A stretch of 20,787 nucleotides of DNA, taken from JACOTV01 sp964445135 (GTDB lineage: Bacteria; Patescibacteriota; Microgenomatia; UBA1406; GWC2-37-13). The first letter of the stretch is position 1; every line of letters begins with the position of its first letter. This document shows, piece by piece, positions 1-7,426 of this stretch. The notes under the pieces are model-generated. The model worked only from the letters and a program-made list of their open reading frames with translations. It was not told the origin of the DNA and searched no databases. The DNA is taken from positions 1 to 20,787 of the forward strand of contig CAYUJW010000014.1 in NCBI GenBank assembly GCA_964445135.1. Reading direction: 5' to 3'. Both the position numbers and the translations under genes were made by a program.

Positions 1-548
1 GATTTTTCAGTTGAGTTTTGAAGCATCTGCGCCATCATGACAGCCATTTGGTGATGGGGAATCATGTGTCGTATAAAGTCACGATCAAAATCTTGCGAAT
101 TCTCCAGATCCGCAACGTCTGTCTCATCACCCATCATTCCCATATGCATGCCGCTCTTGCCCATCATGCCGTGTCCTCCCATCACATCATCGCCTTCAGG
201 GACTTCTTTTCCAAACCACGTTTTATACCAACTTTTCATGTTGGTTATTTCCTTAGATTGCGAATCAATGATGTTTTCGGCCAGCTGTTTAATCTCAGGA
301 CGAGTAGCTTTTGTTTGCGCAAGCTGTGCCATGGTGATTGCGTCTTCATGATGCGGGATCATTTGCTCGATAAAGTGCGAGTCAATTGAATTTGAACGAC
401 CTACATACGCTTGGGTATTTTGCCTATTCCAACCCATCATTGGCATACCATATGTTCCCGTGTTCACATATCCCATGGTAGAAAACCAGACAATCAGACC
501 GCCAATAATAGCTCCTCCAATTGCATATTTTACTGTTTCATTATTCAT
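1..548 (-). CDS. DUF305 family Met-rich membrane-anchored protein (3' end outside window)
   Basis: This reading frame stays open from an ATG at 548 to the window edge, giving 182 residues without the C-terminus. Residues about 8-25 form one hydrophobic segment, so the protein is probably membrane-anchored with its domain outside. Two DUF305 half-repeats are visible, each with the hallmark MIPHH (residues 63-67 and 162-166) followed by an Ala/Met-rich helix. Between them, residues 123-140 are very rich in Met, Gly and His, which suggests soft-metal (copper) binding. The gene lies 26 nt downstream of csoR on the same strand and has its own strong Shine-Dalgarno sequence, so it is probably co-transcribed and copper-induced. 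DUF305 has no firmly established biochemistry; a metal-handling role is inferred from composition and from csoR. The family call is confident, the function is not. Confidence 0.88.
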   Translation of the reverse strand, partial: MNNETVKYAIGGAIIGGLIVWFSTMGYVNTGTYGMPMMGWNRQNTQAYVGRSNSIDSHFIEQMIPHHEDAITMAQLAQTKATRPEIKQLAENIIDSQSKEITNMKSWYKTWFGKEVPEGDDVMGGHGMMGKSGMHMGMMGDETDVADLENSQDFDRDFIRHMIPHHQMAVMMAQMLQNSTEK

Positions 549-557
549 AGTTGTTTT

Positions 558-568
558 CACCCCCTTTT
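558..568 (-). promoter_or_regulatory. Strong Shine-Dalgarno site of the DUF305 gene
   Basis: Read on the minus strand this is AAAAGGGGGTG, nine bases before the ATG at 548. It stands out because most first genes in this window have a promoter right against the start codon and no ribosome binding site. It fits an operon-internal gene translated by the usual route and supports the chosen start. Confidence 0.7.
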
Positions 569-574
569 CTTTTT

Positions 575-847
575 TTATGATTTTTTCTTAAATACTTCCA
601 TTATTTCCGTGATTGAACGGTCTGCTTCTCCGTTTTTGATCGCATCTGCCACACATGATTTCAAGTGGTTTTCAAGCAGTAAATTGCCAGTTTCTCGCAA
701 TCCTGATTCCACAGCTTGCAACTGATGCATCACATCAATGCAGTACGCATCATCGTCCATCATTTTTATAACACGCTCGAGGTGACCGCGTGCTATCTTG
801 AGCCGATGCGTGATGCGCTCATGTGTGTCTTTTGGTCGATATGCCAT
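575..847 (-). CDS. csoR: CsoR-family copper-sensing transcriptional repressor
   Basis: This 90-residue all-helical protein belongs to the CsoR/RcnR/FrmR (DUF156) family of DNA-binding metal sensors. The copper ligands of Mycobacterium tuberculosis CsoR are Cys36, His61 and Cys65, and all three occur here at exactly those numbers (C36 in AYCIDV, H61 and C65 in ENHLKSC). The second-shell residues Tyr35 and Glu81 are also present. This argues for Cu(I) sensing rather than nickel (RcnR) or formaldehyde (FrmR). The protein would release its operator when it binds copper. It precedes a DUF305 gene on the same strand, and a GC-rich palindrome of the CsoR-operator type lies 24-44 bases upstream of its start, so autoregulation of a csoR-DUF305 operon is likely. 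No clear ribosome binding site precedes the ATG. Confidence 0.93.
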   Translation of the reverse strand: MAYRPKDTHERITHRLKIARGHLERVIKMMDDDAYCIDVMHQLQAVESGLRETGNLLLENHLKSCVADAIKNGEADRSITEIMEVFKKKS

Positions 848-870
848 ATTAGCTTATGTGGGGTGGAACA

Positions 871-891
871 ATATCCCCCCTATAGGGATAT
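871..891 (-). promoter_or_regulatory. Candidate CsoR operator (inverted repeat)
   Basis: The site is ATATCCC-N7-GGGATAT, with a perfect CCCTATAGGG palindrome at 878-887. Known CsoR operators are GC-rich inverted repeats of the type TACCC-N4-GGGTA. The minus-strand reading TATCCCTATAGGGGGGATA fits this type closely. It lies just upstream of csoR. Assignment to CsoR is an inference from sequence type and position. Confidence 0.65.
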
Positions 892-985
892 ATTAGGCCT
901 GTTGAGAGCAGATGTCAAGACTAACTTCAGACATGTGCCACAAGTACCAATCAATCAACATGCATCAAATAAAAGTGGCCGCACG

Positions 986-994
986 TGGTACAAT
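986..994 (+). promoter_or_regulatory. Extended -10 promoter of era
   Basis: TGGTACAAT is an extended -10 element (TG, one base, then TACAAT at 989-994). The ATG at 1003 follows after 8 bases, so transcription probably starts at or within a few bases of the start codon and the mRNA is leaderless. A GTG at 985 in the same frame overlaps this promoter and is unlikely to be the start. Confidence 0.6.
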
Positions 995-1002
995 ATAGAG
1001 CA

Positions 1003-1908
1003 ATGCAACAAGACATACAAAAAGCTGGTACGATATTGCTCGTTGGGCGCCCAAACGTTGGGAAGTCCACGTTTGTCAATAATGTCGTGGGACAAAAGGT
1101 GGCAATCACCAGTCCAAAGCCACAAACTACTCGCTTCCCAATCCATGCACTCTATCAAGAAGAGCGCGGCACCATTGAATTTATTGATACTCCTGGAATT
1201 TTTGATCGCGTCCGCGACCGGCTCAGCAAGCGAATTAATCAACAAACGTTAGACGCAGTGCAAGACGAGGTTGATGCGGTAATCTATATGGTTGATCCGA
1301 GTCGAAGGCGGGATTTTGAAGAGGGAAAAGTATTGGGAATTGTTCGCAAAATAAATAAGCCCAAAATACTTGTGATGAATATTAAGGCTGACGAAGATGA
1401 TGCTGAGAAGTATTTGCCCCAATATGAATTTATGCGCGATGAGTTTGACATGGTCTTTAAGATTGACGCAATGCACAAGACTCATCTTCGCCCGCTTGTT
1501 GATCAGCTTTTTGAGTTGATGCCAGAAAAACAAGAAGGTGTCGCTAATTTTCACGAAGTATCCACGGAAAATGCTTCTGGATATCCCCTACTAAACCTTG
1601 ATAGCCGACACTTTATCGCAGAACTGATTCGCGAAAAGATCTTTTTGAAAATGGGAGAAGAAATCCCATACACAGTCACAGTAGTCGTTGATGAGATTAA
1701 AGAGCGAACACCGGGACTCATGTATATTCGAGCTCGCATCCTCACAACTGACGGGCGCTACAAGCGTATGATTATCGGGGCAGGTGGACGCAAGATAAAA
1801 GAGATGGGCGCGATGGCTCGAAAGGAAATCGCACTTGCCATCAACAAAAAAGTGTATCTTGATGTGACGGTTGAAGTTGACCCACATTGGCAAGAAGTGC
1901 TCTACTAG
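1003..1908 (+). CDS. era: GTPase Era, with atypical G4 and G5 motifs
   Basis: Era is an essential GTPase that binds 16S rRNA and acts in 30S subunit maturation. This 301-residue protein has the family layout: an N-terminal GTPase domain with G1 GRPNVGKS (15-22), the switch I threonines (TTR, 42-44) and G3 DTPG (62-65), then a C-terminal KH domain with a GxxG loop GAGG (259-262). Length is normal. Two guanine-specificity motifs are abnormal. G4, normally NKxD, reads NIKAD (126-130), as if one residue were inserted. G5, normally SA, reads DA (155-156). The frame around both is intact, so this is not a frameshift. The start at 1003 is preferred because a -10 box sits just before it. The gene ends tail-to-tail with the 75-aa ORF, overlapping by 4 bases. 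Confidence 0.93.
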   Translation: MQQDIQKAGTILLVGRPNVGKSTFVNNVVGQKVAITSPKPQTTRFPIHALYQEERGTIEFIDTPGIFDRVRDRLSKRINQQTLDAVQDEVDAVIYMVDPSRRRDFEEGKVLGIVRKINKPKILVMNIKADEDDAEKYLPQYEFMRDEFDMVFKIDAMHKTHLRPLVDQLFELMPEKQEGVANFHEVSTENASGYPLLNLDSRHFIAELIREKIFLKMGEEIPYTVTVVVDEIKERTPGLMYIRARILTTDGRYKRMIIGAGGRKIKEMGAMARKEIALAINKKVYLDVTVEVDPHWQEVLY

Positions 1909-2132
1909 TCCTCGCCTACGAGTCCATATACATTGCCCTCATATTCTCCAACTGGCGACGCATCTTCTGCTCCAAATACCTGATCTTCAAACACCTGCAA
2001 CATCTCTGTGTTTACAGTTTCGGCAATACGTGAGCGAACCTGCTCCACCTCATCGGGCACGCTGGAGAGCTCCTGATTAAAATGACGAGCTGAAAATTCT
2101 GATCGTATTTGCCCAAGTTTTGCCCGCTCCAT
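1905..2132 (-). CDS. Small acidic protein of unknown function
   Basis: This is a 75-residue ORF I do not recognise. It is acidic, rich in Glu, Val and Gln, and has no signal peptide, membrane segment, cysteine or obvious motif. The middle (about residues 25-50) could form amphipathic helices. It is supported as a real gene by a well-formed promoter just upstream (TTGAAA-N17-TACACT) whose expected start point is a few bases before the ATG, and because it neatly fills the space between era and the next plus-strand promoter. Its stop codon interlocks with that of era in the tetranucleotide CTAG. It could be a lineage-specific small protein. A spurious ORF is possible but less likely given the promoter. 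Confidence 0.55.
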   Translation of the reverse strand: MERAKLGQIRSEFSARHFNQELSSVPDEVEQVRSRIAETVNTEMLQVFEDQVFGAEDASPVGEYEGNVYGLVGED

Positions 2133-2142
2133 ATGGGACTAA

Positions 2143-2171
2143 AGTGTAGCGCACGAGGTGAAATATTTCAA
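2143..2171 (-). promoter_or_regulatory. Promoter of the 75-aa gene
   Basis: On the minus strand this reads TTGAAA (2171-2166), a 17-base spacer, then TACACT (2148-2143). It is close to the sigma-70 consensus with ideal spacing. The ATG at 2132 is 10 bases after the -10 box, so the leader is only about 4 bases. It lies back-to-back with the promoter at 2182-2210. Confidence 0.6.
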
Positions 2172-2181
2172 TTCAATACCA

Positions 2182-2210
2182 TTGACAACGGTGTCCAGAT
2201 TTAATAAGCT
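2182..2210 (+). promoter_or_regulatory. Promoter of the F420-ligase-like gene
   Basis: TTGACA (2182-2187), a 17-base spacer, then TAAGCT (2205-2210). The -35 is perfect and the -10 weak. The ATG at 2222 follows 11 bases later, giving a very short leader. This favours the ATG over a TTG at 2210 that lies inside the -10 box. Confidence 0.55.
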
Positions 2211-2221
2211 TGCCCGAAGCC

Positions 2222-2965
2222 ATGAATATCACCCCCATCAAAACTCATTCCATCACCAGCACTGATTCTTCCATAACGTCTTTGCTCGATCAATACATCG
2301 AATCAATCAGTGAAAAGTCGATTATCGCCGTTACCTCAAAAATAGTTTCAATTTGTGAAGGGTCAATAGTGCCTCTGCAATCGAGTAACAAAGAAACCTT
2401 AGTCGAGCAAGAAGCAGACTACTTTCTCCCAAAAAATATTAATCCATACGGATTTCATTTTACAATCAAAAATAATACCATGATTGCAAGTGCCGGAATT
2501 GATGTTTCAAATGGGAATGGTTATTACATCTTGTGGCCGCGCAATCCTCAAAAAAGTGCCAACGACATCCGTCAACATCTGTGTAAAAAGCATGGGGTCA
2601 AACACATTGGGGTAATTATCGTTGATAGCAAAACTATCCCTCTTCGACGCGGCACGGTCGGAACCACGCTAAGTGCGAGTGGGTTTTTGGCAATTCATGA
2701 CTACCGCGGAACAAAAGATCTTTTTGGATATACCATGCGAGTGAGTACGGCAAATATTGCTGAGGGCTTGGGAGCTGCAGCCGTTTTGGCAATGGGCGAA
2801 GGAACGGAATCCACCCCAATTGTTGTAATGGAAGATCTACCAAATGTGGTTTTTCAAGAGCACAATCCAACAAACGCCGAACTCGAAGAAACATCAATTT
2901 CACTAGAAGACGATCTTTATGCACCGATATTAAAAGGTGCACCTTGGGAACGAACAAAAAAATAA
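2222..2965 (+). CDS. Coenzyme F420-0:L-glutamate ligase-like protein
   Basis: This 247-residue protein resembles the CofE/F420-0:gamma-glutamyl ligase fold. Recognisable pieces are AGIDVSNGNG, which matches the family's conserved metal/GTP-binding loop region, then SKTIPLRRGTVGTTLSASGF, DYRGTKDLFGYTMR and the AEGLGAAAVLAMGEG helix. In archaea and actinobacteria the enzyme adds glutamate to F420-0 using GTP. Patescibacteria often carry homologues without any F420 pathway, and no other F420 gene occurs in this window, so the true substrate is open; ligation of glutamate or another amino acid to a different acceptor is one possibility. The gene runs tail-to-tail into gltX with 23 bases between. 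The family call is good, the substrate is unknown. Confidence 0.82.
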   Translation: MNITPIKTHSITSTDSSITSLLDQYIESISEKSIIAVTSKIVSICEGSIVPLQSSNKETLVEQEADYFLPKNINPYGFHFTIKNNTMIASAGIDVSNGNGYYILWPRNPQKSANDIRQHLCKKHGVKHIGVIIVDSKTIPLRRGTVGTTLSASGFLAIHDYRGTKDLFGYTMRVSTANIAEGLGAAAVLAMGEGTESTPIVVMEDLPNVVFQEHNPTNAELEETSISLEDDLYAPILKGAPWERTKK

Positions 2966-2988
2966 ATTAGTCCCTGATGACTCCTGCG

Positions 2989-4407
2989 TCAAGATAGTCG
3001 GGTGATACAAATATCTTTACCCAATAGCTGCATGCTTTCGTTTAAGGGCGGCGATACCCGACGACCAGTTATGGCAACACGCACATACTGAAAATAGTCG
3101 CGCGGCTTTTGCCCTTCCCTCTCACATATTTCCTGCATGATCTGGCCAATTGCTTCAGCTGACCAGTCCCCTAATTTTTCCAATGCTTCTGCGGTTTTTT
3201 TCATAAGAGCCGTATGGGGCAAAAGGTCAACTTCATGTTCGACTTTATCTTCATAGAAAAAGCGACACATGGGATAATATTCGGATAGTTTTTTAATTCG
3301 CTCCTGAACCAGTGGGATCGACTGCGCAAATATGACTTCATTTTTAGAAACTGCTTTCCACTCATCCGCACGGTACGTTTGTAGATACTTCTCAACCGTC
3401 ATTCGCAAACTATCAACCGTCAATTCTCGTATATGTTCTCCATTCATCCAGGCCAACTTTATCGGATCAAACACCGGCCCCACCGGTTGCATATCTTTTA
3501 AGTCAAACACCTGAATGTACTCGGCCAAATCAAACAGTTCTTTTTCATCAGGATGCGACCAACCCATTAATGCCAAATAATTCAACATGGCGCCGGGAAG
3601 TATTCCTTGCTCTAAATAATAGCTCGCCCATACTGGGTTTTTGCGCTTTGATAACTTTGATTTATCTGGATTACGAAGTAACGGAACATGGGCAAATACT
3701 GGCTTTTCCCATTCAAACGCCTCATACAACAATATGTGTTTTGGTGTTGATGATATCCACTCTTCAGCACGAATTACGTGGGAAATATTCATCAGATGAT
3801 CATCGACTACAACCGCCAAATGATACGTTGGATATCCGTCAGACTTTAGCAATACCTGATCATCAAGATCGGCACTTGCAATGGTGATTGTGCCACGCAA
3901 CTCATCTTCAAATGAGATGTCTTGATCAGGCTTCACGTCAAGGCGAACCACATATGCCTGACCGCTTTCAATTGCAGCTCTTACTTCATCTTGATGGGTG
4001 AGACAATGCTTATCATATCGGGGAACCTGTTTATTCTTTTGCTGCGCATCGCGAAGTTCACTCAGGCGTTCTCGACTACAGGTGCAATAGTATGCAGCTT
4101 TTTTCTCAATCAACTCAGTCGCATATTTTTGATACAACGGCAGTCTTTCACTTTGTCGGTATGGACCAACGTTGCCTTCGCGCCCTGGACCTTCATCATA
4201 CTCAATACCAAAATCTCCAAGCGCTGACAAAAAGCGCTGCTCTGCTCCTTCTACAAATCTCGTTCGATCGGTGTCTTCAATACGAACGATAAACTGTCCT
4301 CCGCGCTTTTTTGCGTATGCATAATTTACGAGGGCTGTGGCCAAACTTCCCACGTGCAAATCATCACCTGTTGGGGAGGGAGCAATACGAGTACGAACAA
4401 GTGTCAT
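2989..4407 (-). CDS. gltX: Glutamyl-tRNA synthetase
   Basis: This class I aminoacyl-tRNA synthetase charges tRNA(Glu), and possibly tRNA(Gln), with glutamate. Its 472 residues match the usual 460-490. The ATP-binding HIGH motif appears as LHVG (17-20) after APSPTG. The KMSKS motif appears as KLSKR (251-255). VRIEDTDRTR (41-50) is the typical glutamate-site region. A zinc-finger-like cluster is present with Cys108, Cys110, His134 and Cys135. The C-terminal anticodon-binding helical domain is complete. Whether it is discriminating or also makes Glu-tRNA(Gln) cannot be read from the sequence. The gene probably has its own promoter 47 bases upstream of the ATG. Confidence 0.96.
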   Translation of the reverse strand: MTLVRTRIAPSPTGDDLHVGSLATALVNYAYAKKRGGQFIVRIEDTDRTRFVEGAEQRFLSALGDFGIEYDEGPGREGNVGPYRQSERLPLYQKYATELIEKKAAYYCTCSRERLSELRDAQQKNKQVPRYDKHCLTHQDEVRAAIESGQAYVVRLDVKPDQDISFEDELRGTITIASADLDDQVLLKSDGYPTYHLAVVVDDHLMNISHVIRAEEWISSTPKHILLYEAFEWEKPVFAHVPLLRNPDKSKLSKRKNPVWASYYLEQGILPGAMLNYLALMGWSHPDEKELFDLAEYIQVFDLKDMQPVGPVFDPIKLAWMNGEHIRELTVDSLRMTVEKYLQTYRADEWKAVSKNEVIFAQSIPLVQERIKKLSEYYPMCRFFYEDKVEHEVDLLPHTALMKKTAEALEKLGDWSAEAIGQIMQEICEREGQKPRDYFQYVRVAITGRRVSPPLNESMQLLGKDICITRLS

Positions 4408-4453
4408 GTCGAAAGGTGCGGCAAATTAAAAAATCTCTGTGCCAATTTATGCA

Positions 4454-4462
4454 ATTATACCA
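4454..4462 (-). promoter_or_regulatory. Extended -10 promoter of gltX
   Basis: On the minus strand this reads TGGTATAAT, a perfect TATAAT preceded by TG and one base. No good -35 is visible, as expected for an extended -10 promoter. The predicted leader is about 40 bases, longer than for most genes here. The core is nearly identical to the era and trmD elements (TGGTACAAT). Confidence 0.55.
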
Positions 4463-4486
4463 ACAGAGTGGGACAATTCATAACTC

Positions 4487-5992
4487 TTACCGCCTTTTAT
4501 ACAATCGAAGTGCGCCGTATGCGACAAAGAGCAGAGGGAGCAGAAGAATAGTTGTATATTTGACCATTTCGCGTGCATTATCAGAAAGCGTTGGGATTGG
4601 GACAATCGATACATCGCGCTGCCTGATACCAGACAAAGCGCCACCTGCTGCAAATTGAGAAACCATATTCATCAACAAATTCAGATTTCCACTATTTTGC
4701 GACTGAAACTGAGCAAATGCAAAGCGCGAACTTGGGATCACCACAATCGACCCACCTTTTTCAAGTGTTGACTGCGCGCCGATTACAAAGGGCTTGAGCT
4801 CAGACTGCTTCGGATCAGTGATTGCTTGTGGATCAAGAGTAAAGTTTTCGGTTTGATGCCAGGATACGGGTGAAGTTTGAATCAATTCTTTTGTATTTAC
4901 TCCATTTACTTTCTTCAGCTGCAGCGATGATGCCCACGGCATGCTAATCGATTGAATGTTTGAGAAAAATGAGACCTCAGGGTTAAATGTTGCTGTCTTG
5001 AGCCAGAAATAGTACGGCACAATAACTTGAAACTGTCCGCCAGCTTGGGCACTTGCATTGATAAATTCCGACTGCTGCGAAAGCACCAAATCTTTCTGAA
5101 GCACAATTCCAAATGAGCTTAGCAGATCAAACAAGCCATGGGTTGCCTCGGCGGCTTGAAGCGTTGGGTCAACCGTCACCCCATCAAGCATGAAAATCGC
5201 GTTTCCTCCACCTTTCACATATGAAGTGAGCTTGGCAATTTCACCTTCCTCATATGTCTTTGCTCCTGAATCAACAACGAGCAACGCTTTTGTTGAGGCT
5301 TCAGGTGTAGATGAGCTTTGTACGGTAAATTGAGACGAAAGTAATTGGCGAAGCGGCTCAAGTTGGGCCGGATCAACTCCCTCATCCCCTACGAGTCCAA
5401 CGGTTGGAAGCTCTTTTGTGGTGAGCTTATAAATTGCTGAGCTTATCTGATATTCCAAGTCTCCCAGCTGAATGGCTTGAGACACAACTTGTGAATCCTT
5501 GCCTCGTGCAATGACGATGCCAAAATATCCTTTTGAGTATTCAAGCTGATCGCGTTTGGTTAGCGAGAACTGCAAAGGAACGATGCCCGCCGCTTCGGCT
5601 GCTTGCTGGTCTTCAGTTGAGACGGGATCAATATATGACACTTGCACATTGCCTGCACGATCATATTCCGTTAACAAATCGCGAACATCTCGCGCCACAG
5701 GCTGCAGCTGTGAAGGTAAGGTGCTTGATTGGTAAAACGTCATTTTGACAGGTTCACCAGAGATTGCGGAAACTATTTTTTTTGAAGAGTCAGTAAGTGT
5801 GTATGCTTGGCCACGTGATAAATCGATTCGGGCAGTCACTAATCTGGACATGATATTTGCGGCCACAATAAGTGCAATAACCAACAGAATGAGAGCGGGG
5901 TGCGAAAGCTTTGACACAAATCGCTTCAACCCAACTATTCGTGAGGTTCGGGTTTTTGTAGGCGCCACTTGTGTTGTTTTCTTTTTTGTCAT
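4487..5992 (-). CDS. GldG-like auxiliary protein of an ABC transporter
   Basis: This 501-residue protein belongs to the GldG/ABC_transp_aux group. It has an N-terminal membrane helix (about residues 36-54), a large extracytoplasmic region that begins with the typical RIDLSRGQAYTLTDSSKKIV stretch, and a C-terminal membrane helix ending in a short basic tail (LYKRR). Such proteins accompany a GldA-type ATPase and a GldF-type permease. In Bacteroidetes they serve gliding; elsewhere the substrate is unknown. The ATG at 5992 overlaps the permease stop in ATGA, indicating translational coupling. An in-frame upstream start at 6025 would lie inside the permease gene and is less likely. It is the last gene of a three-gene operon. 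Confidence 0.85.
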   Translation of the reverse strand: MTKKKTTQVAPTKTRTSRIVGLKRFVSKLSHPALILLVIALIVAANIMSRLVTARIDLSRGQAYTLTDSSKKIVSAISGEPVKMTFYQSSTLPSQLQPVARDVRDLLTEYDRAGNVQVSYIDPVSTEDQQAAEAAGIVPLQFSLTKRDQLEYSKGYFGIVIARGKDSQVVSQAIQLGDLEYQISSAIYKLTTKELPTVGLVGDEGVDPAQLEPLRQLLSSQFTVQSSSTPEASTKALLVVDSGAKTYEEGEIAKLTSYVKGGGNAIFMLDGVTVDPTLQAAEATHGLFDLLSSFGIVLQKDLVLSQQSEFINASAQAGGQFQVIVPYYFWLKTATFNPEVSFFSNIQSISMPWASSLQLKKVNGVNTKELIQTSPVSWHQTENFTLDPQAITDPKQSELKPFVIGAQSTLEKGGSIVVIPSSRFAFAQFQSQNSGNLNLLMNMVSQFAAGGALSGIRQRDVSIVPIPTLSDNAREMVKYTTILLLPLLFVAYGALRLYKRR

Positions 5993-6699
5993 GCTCGTTT
6001 TTTTACAACTTGCAACACAAACCACAATAATCCACCAGTCGCGCTCCCAAAGTACAAAATTGCACGCAAGTCAATTATTCCTTTGATAAAGCTATCCATA
6101 TGATAAACCGGCGTAAACGGCACAATAAGATCAGTTATGTTGCGAGGCAAAAAGGGAGCCAGAAAATCACTTGAGAACGCGTAGAGCGCGAATGAGGTAA
6201 TTGCAGCGAGTAAAAATGCCACAATCTGATTGCGGCTGACCGCACTATACGCCACGCCAATTGCAGCCAATAGCCCACCATACACCATGAGGCCAAGATA
6301 TCCAACCAGCACTTCTGGCACAAATCCCCAATATCCCTGAATCATCAAAAGAAGAGCTATTGGAAAGCCCATGGTCAACATGAGCCCAACCGCCACAACA
6401 ATCAAGATCGCAAGCCATTTCCCAAGCACCAAATCGCGCTCAAGAATCGGCAAAGTCAACAAAGTTTCAAGAGTATTTTGTTGTCTTTCTTGCGCAAAAC
6501 TTCGCATGGAAAGTGCCGCCACAAATACCGTCATGATCCAAGATGATAGGAGAAAAAAAGGCTTCATGGACGCCGCTTGTGAGACAAACACATCTTTGAT
6601 AAATAGGACGTTTGAAAAAACCGCAAACAATGCCAACACAATATATCCCATTGGACTATTGAAGTAGTATGCCAATTCTTTTTTGATGATTGTTTTCAT
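5989..6699 (-). CDS. ABC-2 type permease (GldF-like)
   Basis: This 236-residue integral membrane protein starts with MKTIIKKELAYYFNSPMGYI, the standard opening of GldF/ABC-2 permeases (a cytoplasmic 'elbow' helix before the first membrane helix). About six hydrophobic segments follow. The QERQQNTLETLLTLPI loop near residue 70 is the usual coupling region of ABC-2 permeases. The reading frame extends 31 codons further upstream, but that part overlaps the ATPase gene and looks unlike a permease N-terminus, so the ATG at 6699 is chosen, 10 bases after the ATPase stop. It would form the channel for the ATPase and act with the GldG-like protein. The substrate is unknown. Confidence 0.88.
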   Translation of the reverse strand: MKTIIKKELAYYFNSPMGYIVLALFAVFSNVLFIKDVFVSQAASMKPFFLLSSWIMTVFVAALSMRSFAQERQQNTLETLLTLPILERDLVLGKWLAILIVVAVGLMLTMGFPIALLLMIQGYWGFVPEVLVGYLGLMVYGGLLAAIGVAYSAVSRNQIVAFLLAAITSFALYAFSSDFLAPFLPRNITDLIVPFTPVYHMDSFIKGIIDLRAILYFGSATGGLLWFVLQVVKKRA

Positions 6700-6709
6700 G
6701 GGTTTCAGG

Positions 6710-7387
6710 TTATTTGACAGTTTTCTTAAATAGCTTTTCGACAGCTCCGCGTCCAGCTGGTTTTTTGTCATCATACACGATACGACCGCCATTGATGATC
6801 ACGAGGCGCGTCGCAATATCTTCGACCTCAGATAGAATATGGGTCGAAAATATGACAGTTTTTTTCTTAGAAACGCGGCGGATCAGGTCTTTGATCTTGT
6901 CTTGTTCGATTGGGTCAAGTCCGCTTGTTGGCTCATCAAGAATCAGTAACTGGGGGTCGCCATAGAGCGCGGCGGCGAGTCCAACGCGCTGCTTGTAGCC
7001 GCGCGACAATGATTCGATTTTTTGATTTAACACACTTGTTAAGCCGACATCATCGATGTACTCCTGCCATGAAGGATCTTTTTTAATATCGGCCACAAAT
7101 TGCAGATATTCACACACCTTCATTTCGGTATACAGTGGATTGTTTTCTGGAAGATATCCAATGCGCGAAAGCGTGTTCATGCGATCTGCAATTGGGTTTG
7201 CGCCAAACACTTCCACGACACCGGAAGTCGGCTGAAGATATCCCAACAGAAGTCGCATAGTAGTCGTCTTACCCGCTCCATTTACCCCCAGGAGTCCAAT
7301 GATTTCGCCGGCTCGCCCCTCAAACGATACATCGACCAATGCGGTCTTTGTGCCATATGATTTTTGAACGTGTTGAATGCTAAACAT
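6710..7387 (-). CDS. ABC transporter ATP-binding protein (GldA-like)
   Basis: This 225-residue ATPase has all the ABC motifs in order: Walker A GVNGAGKTT (34-42), the Q-loop region before YLPENNPLY, the signature LSRGYKQR, Walker B LLILDEP, the D-loop SGLDP, and the switch histidine in FSTHIL. The YLPENNPLYTEM stretch is typical of the GldA/CcmA-like subfamily that pairs with ABC-2 permeases. It heads the ATPase-permease-GldG operon and has its own promoter overlapping the end of the sod gene. The transported substrate is unknown; export or cell-envelope remodelling is likely for this class. Confidence 0.92.
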   Translation of the reverse strand: MFSIQHVQKSYGTKTALVDVSFEGRAGEIIGLLGVNGAGKTTTMRLLLGYLQPTSGVVEVFGANPIADRMNTLSRIGYLPENNPLYTEMKVCEYLQFVADIKKDPSWQEYIDDVGLTSVLNQKIESLSRGYKQRVGLAAALYGDPQLLILDEPTSGLDPIEQDKIKDLIRRVSKKKTVIFSTHILSEVEDIATRLVIINGGRIVYDDKKPAGRGAVEKLFKKTVK

Positions 7388-7398
7388 GGTCGAACAAG

Positions 7399-7426
7399 AT
7401 TATAGTAAGTTTTTGACTATTTGCAA
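7399..7426 (-). promoter_or_regulatory. Promoter of the ABC operon
   Basis: On the minus strand this reads TTGCAA (7426-7421), a 16-base spacer, then a perfect TATAAT (7404-7399). The -35 lies inside the last codons of the sod gene. The ATG at 7387 is 11 bases after the -10, so the leader is about 4-5 bases and the operon's first gene is nearly leaderless. Confidence 0.62.

Noticed and set aside
716..1252. A 178-codon plus-strand frame across csoR, its operator and the start of era
   Set aside because: It overlaps two well-supported genes and a promoter, and its translation resembles no protein.
5992..6025. An earlier start for the GldG-like gene at 6025
   Set aside because: It lies inside the permease C-terminus; the ATG at 5992 forms the usual ATGA overlap and gives a family-like N-terminus.
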